In this document: positions 54,472 through 63,331 of the stretch, in pieces | Position numbering within the stretch: the stretch's first letter is position 1 | Layout of the letters: every line of letters begins with the position of its first letter | Source: CAYNRA01 sp964399465 | GTDB taxonomy: Bacteria; Bacteroidota; Bacteroidia; Cytophagales; Spirosomataceae | Reading direction: 5' to 3' | Length of the DNA: 64,000 bases | NCBI GenBank assembly: GCA_964399465.1 | Contig: CAYNRA010000005.1 | Location: forward strand, 1-64,000 | Notes under the pieces: model-generated | Databases searched by the model: none | Told to the model about the DNA's origin: nothing | The model's input: only the letters and a program-made list of their open reading frames with translations | Position numbers and translations under genes: made by a program

Positions 54472-55245
54472 ATGAATCTGCATTTAAAAGAAAAAGTCAT
54501 TCTGGTGACGGGTGGAGGGAGTGGAATTGGGGAGGCGATTGTCTCTCAGTTGGCGCTGGAAGGTGCATTTCCTGTTATTATCAGTAAAAAAGAAGACGAA
54601 AATATACGTGCCCTAGAAACATTACAAGCCGCAGGAGGCTTTGGTATTCAAATCGTTGCAGATTTGTCAAAACCAGAAGAATGCCAATTGGCTGTTCAAA
54701 AAACGATAGATACATTTGGACGTATCCATGGATTAGTCAATAATGCCGGTATAAACGATGGAGTTGGGCTTACAAATGGTTCGTACGAACAATTTATGGC
54801 TTCATTGCACCAGAACGTAGTCCATTATTTTCTGATGGCAAAACATTGTCTTCCTTATATAAAAGAAGCGAAAGGAGCTATTTTGAATATTTCGTCGAAA
54901 GTAGCTGAAACAGGTCAAGGAGGAACGTCGGGTTATGCTGCTGCAAACGGGGCGCGGAACGCACTCACGCGGGAATGGGCGTTGGAATTAGCTCCTTCTG
55001 GCGTTCGTGTCAATGCCATTGTCGTATCTGAATGCTGGACACCCATGTACCAAAAATGGATTTCTTCCCAAGAAAATTCAGAAGAAGCATTGGCACAAGT
55101 GAAAGCAAAAATTCCGCTCGGAAATCGATTAACGACCCCACAAGAAATTGCAGCAATGGCGGTTTTCCTACTTTCCAAACAATCAAGTCATACCACAGGG
55201 CAACTCATTCATATAGACGGTGGATACGTGCATTTGGATAATTAA
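54472..55245 (+). CDS. Short-chain dehydrogenase/reductase, sugar dehydrogenase-like, with Lys-to-Asn active site
   Basis: The 257-residue protein has TGGGSGIG (13-20), NNAG (90-93), a catalytic serine in NISS (about 141) and Y155. The canonical Y-x-x-x-K continues YAAAN: the lysine is N159 (codon AAC). The NALTREWALELAPSGVRVN segment and IDGGYVHLDN terminus resemble L-fucose-dehydrogenase-type SDRs. It probably starts the sugar route completed by the aldehyde dehydrogenase upstream. Its stop overlaps the stop of the convergent methyltransferase gene. Confidence 0.88.
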   Translation: MNLHLKEKVILVTGGGSGIGEAIVSQLALEGAFPVIISKKEDENIRALETLQAAGGFGIQIVADLSKPEECQLAVQKTIDTFGRIHGLVNNAGINDGVGLTNGSYEQFMASLHQNVVHYFLMAKHCLPYIKEAKGAILNISSKVAETGQGGTSGYAAANGARNALTREWALELAPSGVRVNAIVVSECWTPMYQKWISSQENSEEALAQVKAKIPLGNRLTTPQEIAAMAVFLLSKQSSHTTGQLIHIDGGYVHLDN

Positions 55246-56006
55246 CGCAAAATAAAATGCTCTTTGGCTTGTCCTTTTCGGAAAAACACAACGCCTACTT
55301 GGTAAAAATCAAGGGAAACTGTTACGTCAGGATGTGACTGAATGGTTTCCCATGCTTTTTCCATCTCTTTTGACCAATGAATGTCGTCGAAGACAAAACA
55401 ACTGTTTTCGTGAATGTAAGGGAGGCATTGATGAAAATAAGCAAGGGTAGGTTCGTATTGGTGATTGGCATCAAAAAATACGAAATCAACTTGTTTATGC
55501 GTCGCAAAAAACGAAGGTAACGTAGTCTGAATATCACCAATATACTGTTTAACATTGGATAGTGCTAACTTCTGAAAAGTCTGTTCCGCCACTTGTGCAA
55601 TGGCAGGACAACCTTCAAAAGTATGGACTATTCCTTTCGTTTGTTGAGCGAAATAAGCGGTGGTTGTTCCAAAGGAAGTTCCCAAATCTAAGATGGTTTC
55701 GTAGCGATAATGAGCGATAATTTTACTCAAAAAAGAAGCCCAACGTGTTGATTTTAACGAATGTTTAGCAATCGAGCGAATACTTCTCTTATTCGATTTT
55801 GAAAAAAAAGAACCGGCCCCCAGGTCGGTTATTGAAAGAATTTCTGTGTTTTTAAGTAGCTCTTTTCGGCGCTTTTCGATCTCATTTTCGTTTGGATTTC
55901 GTTCTTTTGTACGAACCACAGACATATAAAAATCAAAGACAAAAGGCGAGTGAATAGCGTATTGGTTTTTTGAACGTATCAAATGAGAAAGGTAGGCTTT
56001 CAACAT
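55242..56006 (-). CDS. SAM-dependent O-methyltransferase-like protein
   Basis: The 254-residue protein has motif I LDLGTSFGTTTAYFAQ near residue 105 and an acidic motif (HTFEGCP) after it. VDFVFFDANHQYEP near 170 is as in catechol O-methyltransferase-like enzymes. An N-terminal helical extension of about 95 residues (SHLIRSKNQYAIHSPFVFDFY) is typical of Bacteroidota members. The acceptor is unknown. ApaG is encoded 12 bases upstream. Confidence 0.85.
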   Translation of the reverse strand: MLKAYLSHLIRSKNQYAIHSPFVFDFYMSVVRTKERNPNENEIEKRRKELLKNTEILSITDLGAGSFFSKSNKRSIRSIAKHSLKSTRWASFLSKIIAHYRYETILDLGTSFGTTTAYFAQQTKGIVHTFEGCPAIAQVAEQTFQKLALSNVKQYIGDIQTTLPSFFATHKQVDFVFFDANHQYEPTLAYFHQCLPYIHENSCFVFDDIHWSKEMEKAWETIQSHPDVTVSLDFYQVGVVFFRKGQAKEHFILR

Positions 56007-56018
56007 AAAACTGAGTGG

Positions 56019-56405
56019 TCAATTAAGTCTGTACGGAACGATTAACAAAAAGTCAGGAATGGCTACTTCGAATAGTTGACCATTTGAAAAACGTTGCATG
56101 GTATAAAAGCCAACCATTTTACCGATTTCAGTAGATAAATTACATCCAGACATATAGGTATGCGATTCGCCTGGCTCAAGGATAGGTTGTATGCCAATCA
56201 CGCCTTCGCCTTCTACCTCACGCACGTTTTGAATTCCATCAAATATTTGCCAATATCTACGCATTAATTGAACAGTGTAAGCACTTTGATTTTCGATGGT
56301 GATTTTATACGAAAATACATAATTCTGCTGCGCAGGACTTGAGTAATACGATTGATATTCTGTCTCGACGGTTACTTTGACTCCCAGTGTAATGGCTGAT
56401 ACCAT
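56019..56405 (-). CDS. apaG: ApaG-domain protein
   Basis: The 128-residue fibronectin-like beta protein matches ApaG (DUF525): YVFSYKITIENQS, MRRYWQIFDG, VEGEGVIGIQPILEPGESHTY and MVGFYTMQ appear in order. ApaG has been linked to divalent cation resistance and to protein interactions; its exact role is unsettled. It is full length and probably cotranscribed with the methyltransferase. Confidence 0.93.
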   Translation of the reverse strand: MVSAITLGVKVTVETEYQSYYSSPAQQNYVFSYKITIENQSAYTVQLMRRYWQIFDGIQNVREVEGEGVIGIQPILEPGESHTYMSGCNLSTEIGKMVGFYTMQRFSNGQLFEVAIPDFLLIVPYRLN

Positions 56406-56537
56406 GATAGTTGATGCAGTTAAGAAGTGTAAAAAGATTTACCTCTTTGGTTTTCCACAATTTTCTAGAAAGGATAGAAAAAAGACTTAGATTCTCCTAG
56501 AACGATTAATTCTACTCAAAGGTAAAATTATACTAAC

Positions 56538-56567
56538 CAAAATTAGTTATTTTGTCAGAAATACAAA
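56538..56567 (-). promoter_or_regulatory. Possible apaG operon promoter
   Basis: On the minus strand: TTTG, 18 bases, TAATTTTG, one base short in spacing. It would give a leader of about 125 bases. The ung gene starts nearby on the other strand. Confidence 0.35.
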
Positions 56568-56582
56568 GAAAATCCTGAATTT

Positions 56583-57248
56583 ATGTCAGTAAAAATAGAA
56601 GAAAGTTGGGCAAAGGTTCTCGGAGAGGAGTTCGAAAAACCGTATTTCAAGTCTTTGATAGGATTCGTGAAAGAAGCCTATCAGTCGTCTGTTTGTTTTC
56701 CACCCGGAAGTTTGATTTTCAACGCGTTCAATCGGTGCAAATGGGATGATGTTCAAGTGGTTATCATTGGACAAGACCCATACCACGGTCCTCGGCAAGC
56801 CAATGGACTTTCTTTTTCCGTGAATAATGGGGTTACAATTCCCCCTTCTCTTTTGAATATCTTCAAAGAATTGAACGAAGATTTGGGTGTGCCCATTCCT
56901 ACCTCCGGAGATTTGTCGCGGTGGGCTGACCAGGGCGTTCTTTTGTTGAATGCAACGCTCACAGTTGAACAAGGAAAGGCGGGCTCGCACCAGAAAAAAG
57001 GGTGGGAGGTTTTTACAGATGCCGTCATTCGGAAAATCAGCGAAGAGAAATCGGAGGTTGTTTTTATGCTTTGGGGCAAATACGCACAAGACAAAGGGAA
57101 AGTCATTGACACAACCAAGCATTTTGTCTTGAAGGCAAAACATCCCTCTCCGTTGTCGGCTAATTTTGGTGGTTGGTTCGGAACACGCCATTTTAGTCAA
57201 GCGAATACGTATCTGAAAGCCCGTGGCAAAACGCCTATCGAATGGTAA
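56583..57248 (+). CDS. ung: Uracil-DNA glycosylase
   Basis: The 221-residue family 1 enzyme has the catalytic loop GQDPYHGPRQANGLSFS (catalytic D65) and the DNA-intercalating loop HPSPLS near residue 189. Length is normal. It removes uracil from DNA. A long open frame on the opposite strand is a shadow of this gene. Confidence 0.97.
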   Translation: MSVKIEESWAKVLGEEFEKPYFKSLIGFVKEAYQSSVCFPPGSLIFNAFNRCKWDDVQVVIIGQDPYHGPRQANGLSFSVNNGVTIPPSLLNIFKELNEDLGVPIPTSGDLSRWADQGVLLLNATLTVEQGKAGSHQKKGWEVFTDAVIRKISEEKSEVVFMLWGKYAQDKGKVIDTTKHFVLKAKHPSPLSANFGGWFGTRHFSQANTYLKARGKTPIEW

Positions 57249-57366
57249 TTTCTTTATACTTTGATAAATATGAAATATGAATGGACAGAAATTGTTAATT
57301 AACAGATAAGCAATGTATTAATTCTTAATTTTAGATTCTGAACCGTAATTAGCAAACTTTTATGCT

Positions 57367-58089
57367 ATGTCTCTAAAGGAAATCATTCTTCTTCTGTTCA
57401 TTTCTCCGTTTACAGCCTTGGGGCAAGAAAATGGAGAAATACACATTTTGCCAGATACTTTGGAAGAAAAGAGACATAATACGCTTTCTTTATCGGCTAG
57501 TTGGGACTCTAGGATTAGTATCGTTAATCAAAAAAGAGTTCCTATTTGGGGGATGAACGCCGGCATTCGATTTGGGGAAAAAAGACATAGCTTGTCTTTT
57601 GGATATTCTTGGATGAATACCACTACACAGGAAAAATTCATTAATTTGAAAAAAACGAGTGATAAACCCTTGGTCAATTGGCGGTATTATACACAAACGG
57701 ATATTTTTTACTATAACTTCATCTTTTGGCCTAACTGGATCAATAATCGTCGTTTTCGGTTCAGTACGCCCCTTGAAATCGGGGTGGGCTCTGTTACTCA
57801 TCCCGAGTCTAATCTATGGAAAGACATTCAAATTTGGAAAACAAAACAGCTTTTTCTTCCAGTTCAGGCTGGTTTTTATGCCGAATGGAAGACCTTCCGA
57901 TATGTGGGATTGTTCGTACAAGGAGGATATAGATACGCGCTACTAGATCATGTAAGCACGATGAATCTGAATGGGTATTATTACAGTTTCGGCTATACAT
58001 TCTATACATTGACCATTCTAGAAGATTCATTGAACTTGTATAAAAAGTACAGAAAGAAGCGAAAATCAACTTTCAAAACTCATTTCTGA
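57367..58089 (+). CDS. Secreted, probably outer membrane protein of unknown function
   Basis: The 240-residue protein has a signal peptide (1-20, SPFTALGQ). Aromatic, strand-like segments follow (RHSLSFGYSWMNTT, FYYNFIFWPNWINNRRFRF, YYYSFGYTFYTLTI), suggesting a small outer membrane barrel. The C-terminal tail is basic (KKYRKKRKSTFK). No family is recognised. Its last 24 bases overlap the convergent M20 gene. Confidence 0.6.
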   Translation: MSLKEIILLLFISPFTALGQENGEIHILPDTLEEKRHNTLSLSASWDSRISIVNQKRVPIWGMNAGIRFGEKRHSLSFGYSWMNTTTQEKFINLKKTSDKPLVNWRYYTQTDIFYYNFIFWPNWINNRRFRFSTPLEIGVGSVTHPESNLWKDIQIWKTKQLFLPVQAGFYAEWKTFRYVGLFVQGGYRYALLDHVSTMNLNGYYYSFGYTFYTLTILEDSLNLYKKYRKKRKSTFKTHF

Positions 58090-59268
58090 AAGTCCCATCC
58101 ACGCCATGAGCCCAGGGCCAATTTCGAGGGCTTGCTCGTCTATATCAAATGTTGGCGTATGCACACCAGAAATAATTCCTTTGCTTTCATTGCGTGTACC
58201 GAGGCGATAGAAACAAGAATCGACTACTTGTGAATAATACGCAAAATCTTCGCCTGCCATCCATAAATCCAAATCAACAATATTTTCTGCACCTACATAC
58301 GAAGAAGCAGCTGCACGTGCGCGTCGTGTAACTAATGGATTATTTTTTAAGAAAGGATACCCGCGTACTATCTGAAAATCACAAACAGCACCCATCGCAT
58401 CAGCAATGCCTTCTGCCATTTTCTTCATTTTCCGTAAGCCTTCTTCGCGCCATTCTTCGTCCATACATCGGTAAGTTCCTTCTATTTTTACTTCATTCGG
58501 GATGACATTCGTCACGCCATCTGCAATAAAACGCCCAAAAGAGAGAACCGAAGGATTGGCAGGTTTTTTATTCCTAGAAATAATTTGCTGGAGGGAAACA
58601 ATGATATGTGAGGCAATCAGTACAGGGTCAATCAATTGGTCGGGTGCTGCACCGTGTCCGCCTTTGCCGATAATGGTCATGTAAATTTCGTCTGTACTTG
58701 CCATGTACATTCCTTCCCGGAAACCAATTTTACCAACGGGTACATTAGGTGCTACGTGTTGGCCAAACATGCGCTGCACCTGCGGATTCTCCAAAACTCC
58801 TTCTTTGATTAAGAGAGAAGCACCTCCGGGCGCTTTTTCTTCCGCCGGCTGGAATACCAATTTGAACGTTCCTTCAAATTCGTGACGTAATTCTGTCAAA
58901 ATTTCGGCTGTGGACAACAAAGAAGAAGTATGTACGTCGTGTCCACACGCGTGCATGACACCTGGTTTAGTAGAGGAATACGTGACCTCATTTTGCTCTA
59001 AAATCGGCAGTGCGTCCATATCTGCACGAAGACCAATTACGCGAGATGACGGAGCTTTTGTCCCTTCAATCGTTACAACAACACCTGTTCCTGCAATACC
59101 TTCTTGCGGAGAAAGCCCAAGGTTTCGGAGTCTTTCTGCCACAAATCTAGCCGTTTCAAATTCTTCAAACGATAATTCAGGATGTGCGTGTAAATGTCGT
59201 CTTGTCTGTTGTGTTTTTTCAAAAAGACGGGTAGAATGCGCTTTTATCTGTTCGAGTAAATGAGTCAT
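58066..59268 (-). CDS. M20-family amidohydrolase (N-acyl amino acid hydrolase type)
   Basis: The 400-residue metallohydrolase has RADMDALPI near 81-89, the metal/catalytic cluster HACGHDVHT (C108, H110) and PAEEKAPGG (E143/E144), and AGEDFAYY near the C-terminus. Such enzymes cleave N-acyl, hippurate-type or peptidoglycan-derived substrates. It is cytosolic, without a signal peptide. It is convergent with the secreted-protein gene and overlaps it by 24 bases. Confidence 0.93.
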   Translation of the reverse strand: MTHLLEQIKAHSTRLFEKTQQTRRHLHAHPELSFEEFETARFVAERLRNLGLSPQEGIAGTGVVVTIEGTKAPSSRVIGLRADMDALPILEQNEVTYSSTKPGVMHACGHDVHTSSLLSTAEILTELRHEFEGTFKLVFQPAEEKAPGGASLLIKEGVLENPQVQRMFGQHVAPNVPVGKIGFREGMYMASTDEIYMTIIGKGGHGAAPDQLIDPVLIASHIIVSLQQIISRNKKPANPSVLSFGRFIADGVTNVIPNEVKIEGTYRCMDEEWREEGLRKMKKMAEGIADAMGAVCDFQIVRGYPFLKNNPLVTRRARAAASSYVGAENIVDLDLWMAGEDFAYYSQVVDSCFYRLGTRNESKGIISGVHTPTFDIDEQALEIGPGLMAWMGLSEMSFES

Positions 59269-59355
59269 AGTTGGTAATTTTTAGGAGAGAAAGGATGTCG
59301 TTTCAATCGACTGTTCGCCTCACAAAAATAGGGGAGTGACGTTTTATTTCCTACC

Positions 59356-60327
59356 TTAATTGCCTGAATTCACGAGATAGTCGGCCATTCGTTTGCCAGA
59401 CAGAAAGGCGCCTTCTACATTTCCGTCACCAAATCCATCTCCTCCCAATAAAAAAGGCTGTGCGGCATCAGCAACAAAAAACGATTCAGTGTAGCGTTTG
59501 CTTGCCAAGCTGTATCGCCAACGGTGAATACTCGCTTCTTCTATATTTCTTCCAGTTAGCCAAGGAGATGCGGCTTCAAGCAAGGTAGCTTTTACTTCGT
59601 TTAGGTCTTTTTCCAAATTTTCTTGACTGAATGCTGCCGTTGCATGAATCGTCAGGGTGGGAATTTCTGAGATTCCTTTCAAGAAATTATCACTAATCCA
59701 ACCGATGGGACTGTTTTCTACTTTCATTCCACCCGGTGAAGGAATCGCGCTGGGTCTATCCAAGACAGCCATGACGGCAAAGCAAGGGTCGTAGTGAATT
59801 TCTTGCAAGATTTTTTGGGTATCCTCGTGCAAAGAAATGGAGCTATTTTGGATTAATTCACTTGCTTGAGGTGCTGGAATTGTACAAATAAGCGCATCTG
59901 CTTCGTATATATTGGCGTTATCAGTCTCGATAACCCATTTGTTTTCGTCTTTACGAATGGATATGACCCGCTCTTGTGTCTTGACTGTCAGTGACTCTGC
60001 CATGAATTTGGGAATCCCCGACATCCCGTTTCTACCTATAAAACGCGGATGAAGTTCACCCGTTGAGCCCGGCAAATCGAACCAGTGTGAGGAGATAGAA
60101 AGCGTTTGCCAGCCAGAGTTCCAGCGGGTAAAGTCGGGTGATTTGGTGGAAAAATACTGAGCGCCGTGGTCGGCTTTTCCTCCTTCTCCGAGTCTTCGTG
60201 TTGCCATTCGGCCGCCTACTCCGCGTCCTTTATCTAGGACAAGTACATCCCATTGGGCTGAATTTTGGAGAACAGTTGCTGCGGTGAGTCCCGCCATTCC
60301 TGCTCCGATTACGATGCATTTTTTCAT
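59356..60327 (-). CDS. Renalase-like FAD-dependent amine oxidase-fold protein
   Basis: The 323-residue flavoprotein has GAGMAGLTAA (8-17) and GRGVGGRMATRR (about 34-45), the FAD ADP-ribose and RxGG(R) motifs, and a C-terminal GDGFGDGNVEGAFLSGKRMA FAD-closing segment. Bacterial renalases oxidise abnormal dihydronicotinamide isomers; that role is likely but not shown. It appears monocistronic. Confidence 0.88.
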   Translation of the reverse strand: MKKCIVIGAGMAGLTAATVLQNSAQWDVLVLDKGRGVGGRMATRRLGEGGKADHGAQYFSTKSPDFTRWNSGWQTLSISSHWFDLPGSTGELHPRFIGRNGMSGIPKFMAESLTVKTQERVISIRKDENKWVIETDNANIYEADALICTIPAPQASELIQNSSISLHEDTQKILQEIHYDPCFAVMAVLDRPSAIPSPGGMKVENSPIGWISDNFLKGISEIPTLTIHATAAFSQENLEKDLNEVKATLLEAASPWLTGRNIEEASIHRWRYSLASKRYTESFFVADAAQPFLLGGDGFGDGNVEGAFLSGKRMADYLVNSGN

Positions 60328-60405
60328 ACGTTTTCAACTTTTTAAGCGGAAAAATGTTTGCCGAATGTAGTCAGAAAGCGGATAAAATCAACCGTGAATA
60401 AAAGA

Positions 60406-60450
60406 AAAATCCTGTGAATAAACAGTTAAGTTGTTCATCCACAGGATTTT
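60406..60450 (-). terminator. Terminator after the S8 protease gene
   Basis: AAAATCCTGTG pairs with CACAGGATTTT around a partly paired 23-base loop, with a T-rich tail on the minus strand. It lies 24 bases beyond the protease stop. Confidence 0.82.
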
Positions 60451-60473
60451 AAATGGGTGAGAAGGAGGTTTAA

Positions 60474-61649
60474 TTAACGCGATGCCAATGGGTCTGGCGT
60501 TGTATCTTTATCTCCCGTCACAAAACCTCTTGTATTGACTGGCCCTAAGAGCAAAATACCACAAACATGTGGAGTTGCCATAGACGTCCCGCTGATGGTA
60601 TTATACCCACCTGCTAACCAAGTTGATTTGATACTTACACCAGGTGCACAAAAATCAACAGGTGGATTTCCGAAATTAGAGAAACTGGCGAATACGTCAC
60701 TAATATTGTGTGCGGAAACTGTGTAAATATTGGCTCCATTTGCACGTCCTGGAGATGAATTAGTTGCGCTCGTTGCTTCATTTCCAGCAGCTAAGGCAAA
60801 TTTGATACCTTTGGCAGCTGCATTGATAACTGCTTGGTCTAGGGCACTTGAGATACCGCCCCCCAAGCTCATATTGGCTACATCACCTATAGCAGCGCGC
60901 GCGGCTACGTGATCTACGCCAGCAATTACACCCGAGGTTGTTCCACTACCAGTAGCGCCCAAAACTTTGATAGGTACGACGGTAGCACCAGCTGCAACGC
61001 CAACAACACCAATGCTATTATTTAAGGCAGCGACAGTTCCTGCTACGTGTGTTCCGTGGCCGTTTCCATCGTTCATGCCGCTATCTTTTCCTTTGGTAAA
61101 GGCAGAAAATCCTTTGGTTGCATTAACGGTTAAGTCAGGATGCGTGAGGTGAATGCCCGTATCGATAATCCAAGCTGTTTTACCGACTCCATTTCCTGCA
61201 CCACCGACCCGTGCTATTCCCCACGGTATTTCTTGAGCAGGCTGGGTTGTTGTGCCACCTCCTCCTTTATTCCCTCGTTGTGTTAATTTTATTTCTTTGT
61301 CTTCTTCGACGTACAATACTTCAATATCCTCGGCAATTTTTTTGTAGAGACCTGGGGACAGGAACGCAGAAAACCCTTGGATGGAATTGGCATAGACAAA
61401 CTCGATGTCTGAGGCTTTTCCACCGTATTTTTTCAGGATACCTTCGGCTTTTCCACGTAGCTTACTTCCCAAGCCAGAGAAAGATCTATCTTCCTTGAAA
61501 ACGATGATGTATTTTCCGGGGATAATAGCAGGGCCATTCGTTTGCGCATACGCCTCTAAATTGGAGGCATCCATTTGCTGGATGGGCTCATCGGTAGAAC
61601 AAGCCAACAAGACAGCGGCTGTCAGGGCGAAAAGGGACAATTTCTTCAT
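60474..61649 (-). CDS. S8 subtilisin-family serine protease lipoprotein
   Basis: The 391-residue proteinase K-like protease has a lipoprotein signal with Cys17 (AVLLAC). An inhibitor I9 propeptide lies at about 42-122, and the catalytic domain has D163 (IDTGIHLTHPDL), H198 (GNGHGTHVAG), oxyanion N290 (AAGN) and S356 (SGTSMATPH). It ends only 35 residues after the serine, with no type IX C-terminal domain. The frame is open upstream to 61799, but that segment lies across the promoter and before the lipoprotein signal, so the ATG at 61649 was chosen. Confidence 0.94.
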   Translation of the reverse strand: MKKLSLFALTAAVLLACSTDEPIQQMDASNLEAYAQTNGPAIIPGKYIIVFKEDRSFSGLGSKLRGKAEGILKKYGGKASDIEFVYANSIQGFSAFLSPGLYKKIAEDIEVLYVEEDKEIKLTQRGNKGGGGTTTQPAQEIPWGIARVGGAGNGVGKTAWIIDTGIHLTHPDLTVNATKGFSAFTKGKDSGMNDGNGHGTHVAGTVAALNNSIGVVGVAAGATVVPIKVLGATGSGTTSGVIAGVDHVAARAAIGDVANMSLGGGISSALDQAVINAAAKGIKFALAAGNEATSATNSSPGRANGANIYTVSAHNISDVFASFSNFGNPPVDFCAPGVSIKSTWLAGGYNTISGTSMATPHVCGILLLGPVNTRGFVTGDKDTTPDPLASR

Positions 61650-61726
61650 AGTTGAAAAAATAAGAGATTGGACAATAGATGAATTATTAGATGTTTGCGG
61701 CATTTTATGACCGTTTATCCTGAAAC

Positions 61727-61756
61727 CAAAGTAGAAAGAAAAAATGAAAAAACAAA
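61727..61756 (-). promoter_or_regulatory. Putative promoter of the S8 protease gene
   Basis: On the minus strand: TTTG, exactly 19 bases, TACTTTG (one base shorter than TAnnTTTG). It is about 78 bases before the protease ATG and overlaps the end of the HNH gene by sequence position only marginally. Confidence 0.5.
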
Positions 61757-61767
61757 GGAAATGGTAG

Positions 61768-62820
61768 TTACATAAATTGAAAACCGTTGTTTGAGGCAAT
61801 AGAAATCAAGGGTTGAAGAACGTCTAAGAATTTTTCTTTACTTAAGCTTTTGGTTTGCGCAGGCAAAACGGTGTGGTATTCTTCGAGTAGTTTATTTTTG
61901 GGAAATTTATCCATCACAATTTCGTACGCATTTTTTTGTAAATTGAAAAAAGAAGAAAAGTAGGTTTCAAGAATTGGGAGTTTATTTCCCTTCGAGCTAT
62001 TGAATGACGGATTGGCAGGTAGTAAATTCCAGATTAAATCGTGTGAAACAAAAGAGTATGGAATGAAATGTTCGACAGCATAGTCCTGTTTTGTTAGTTG
62101 CAGACCTGTGTAAATACATTCGATATAGCCCAATTCATCGAAAACTACATCCCAAAACTGAGTTCTTTGCCTTGTTAAATTATTTCTGGTGGCTGGTCGG
62201 ATTAATTTGTTCGGAATGTCCGGAACATTAGGATTCCGTGTTTGCAAGAACAAGGCTAAATTCCAATAACAGAAATTTTTAAGGAGTTTGGCGTTATCAG
62301 TCAGATACTCTTTCCAAACAGGATTTATGTCGATATGTTCGTTGTGCAGGGCATATAGACAAAAAGAAGAGAATGTTTGAGATTCACGATAAATTCGTTT
62401 TTTTCGTTCGATTTCTGTCTCATCAGTCAAGGTAGGAAACCAAGGGCTGAGAAACCAATGCGGAACGTTTCGGTCAAAATGCCAAAGAAGTTTTTCGGTA
62501 TTTGTATTTTTTGTCGTGAAAAGTTTCTGAAAAACAAGTTCTCTTTTTTCGTCAATGGTGATGGATTCGGTGGAATGAATGGTGTAAATGGCATCTTGAA
62601 TCAAGTCTTGTTTTCCGAATGATACGTTGAAGTAGTTGACAGTAAACCAAGCATTTGAAATCATTCGGGAAAATAATTCCTTTTTTGGAATATGAAATTT
62701 CCCTTCCTCAACGGCTTCTAAAATAGACAGAAGCCAATAGAATTTATAGGTAGCTGTTGTTTTGTTGAAACAAGCAGCCAAGAGATGCACGGGTAGTTTT
62801 TTTGACTCAGGTAAAAGCAA
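61768..62820 (-). CDS. HNH endonuclease-domain protein
   Basis: The 350-residue protein has a mostly helical N-terminal region (about 1-230) of unknown role and an HNH motif near 233-280. The motif comprises C235 in ECIYTGLQL, H251 in VEHFIPYSF, N265 in IWNLLPAN, and N274/K280 in the final NPSFNSSKGNK helix. Only one cysteine of the zinc-type pair is present. This is a plausible nuclease of a restriction or phage-defence type, but no methyltransferase or helicase is adjacent. A frameshifted small gene lies divergently 18 bases upstream. Confidence 0.75.
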   Translation of the reverse strand: MLLPESKKLPVHLLAACFNKTTATYKFYWLLSILEAVEEGKFHIPKKELFSRMISNAWFTVNYFNVSFGKQDLIQDAIYTIHSTESITIDEKRELVFQKLFTTKNTNTEKLLWHFDRNVPHWFLSPWFPTLTDETEIERKKRIYRESQTFSSFCLYALHNEHIDINPVWKEYLTDNAKLLKNFCYWNLALFLQTRNPNVPDIPNKLIRPATRNNLTRQRTQFWDVVFDELGYIECIYTGLQLTKQDYAVEHFIPYSFVSHDLIWNLLPANPSFNSSKGNKLPILETYFSSFFNLQKNAYEIVMDKFPKNKLLEEYHTVLPAQTKSLSKEKFLDVLQPLISIASNNGFQFM

Positions 62821-62838
62821 GATAGTCCATGAATTAGA

Positions 62839-63095
62839 ATGAATAAATTTCTACTTTCTTTTTTCATGGCTCATTCACACAAATTAACCGAATTATTCCT
62901 GCTTCGTAAACAAAAAAGAGAAGAAATGAAGAGTTTGTTGGATTTGCAAACAGTTTCTTTGCGCAAGTAAACAGGATTTATCAAGCGAAAGTAGAGAAAC
63001 AGAGTCAGCAAGTACGACTACTTAGAGGCGTTATTCCCAAACACACCAAAAAAGCGCAGAGATTACACGCTAATCAATACCGCTTATTTTATTGA
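62839..63095 (+). pseudogene. Possible small gene broken by a one-base frameshift
   Basis: An ATG at 62839 opens a 43-codon frame (MNKFLLSFFMAHSHKLTELF onward) ending at 62970. Another frame, closed by a stop at 63093-63095, encodes coding-like residues (GFANSFFAQVNRIYQAKVEK, then VRLLRGVIPKHTKKAQRLHA). One extra base, for instance in the A run near 62922, would join them into about 85 residues. It is lysine- and arginine-rich and divergent from the HNH gene. The sequence could also be chance frames. Confidence 0.35.
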
Positions 63096-63331
63096 GAATA
63101 AAATGCTACATTCATTTTCGTAGCTATTTTTTTGGAAGATTACACTTCGAAAATCCTATTGAATAGCAAGATGATTGAGCGAATGAGCTCATCTTTACAT
63201 CAATACCTTTCACTACCCTTAGGTGAAAAGCACAAAAGAAAAATATCTTTTTTCTACCAATTTCTCTTTTCTTCGGGAATTGTATCTCCTTTTTTTGACT
63301 TTTGTACTCGGATTCCAGAAATCCACCAAAA
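63096..63331. other. Intergenic region before the gluconokinase fusion
   Basis: About 235 bases. Short overlapping open frames exist on both strands (67 and 74 codons) but look non-coding in composition. No promoter of the usual type or RNA gene is seen. Confidence 0.4.

Noticed and set aside
56586..57200. A 204-codon open frame on the minus strand opposite ung
   Set aside because: It lies entirely over ung, which has all catalytic motifs; the antisense translation has no family features.
61650..61799. Fifty-residue N-terminal extension of the S8 protease
   Set aside because: A promoter match lies within it, and a lipoprotein signal peptide begins at 61649.
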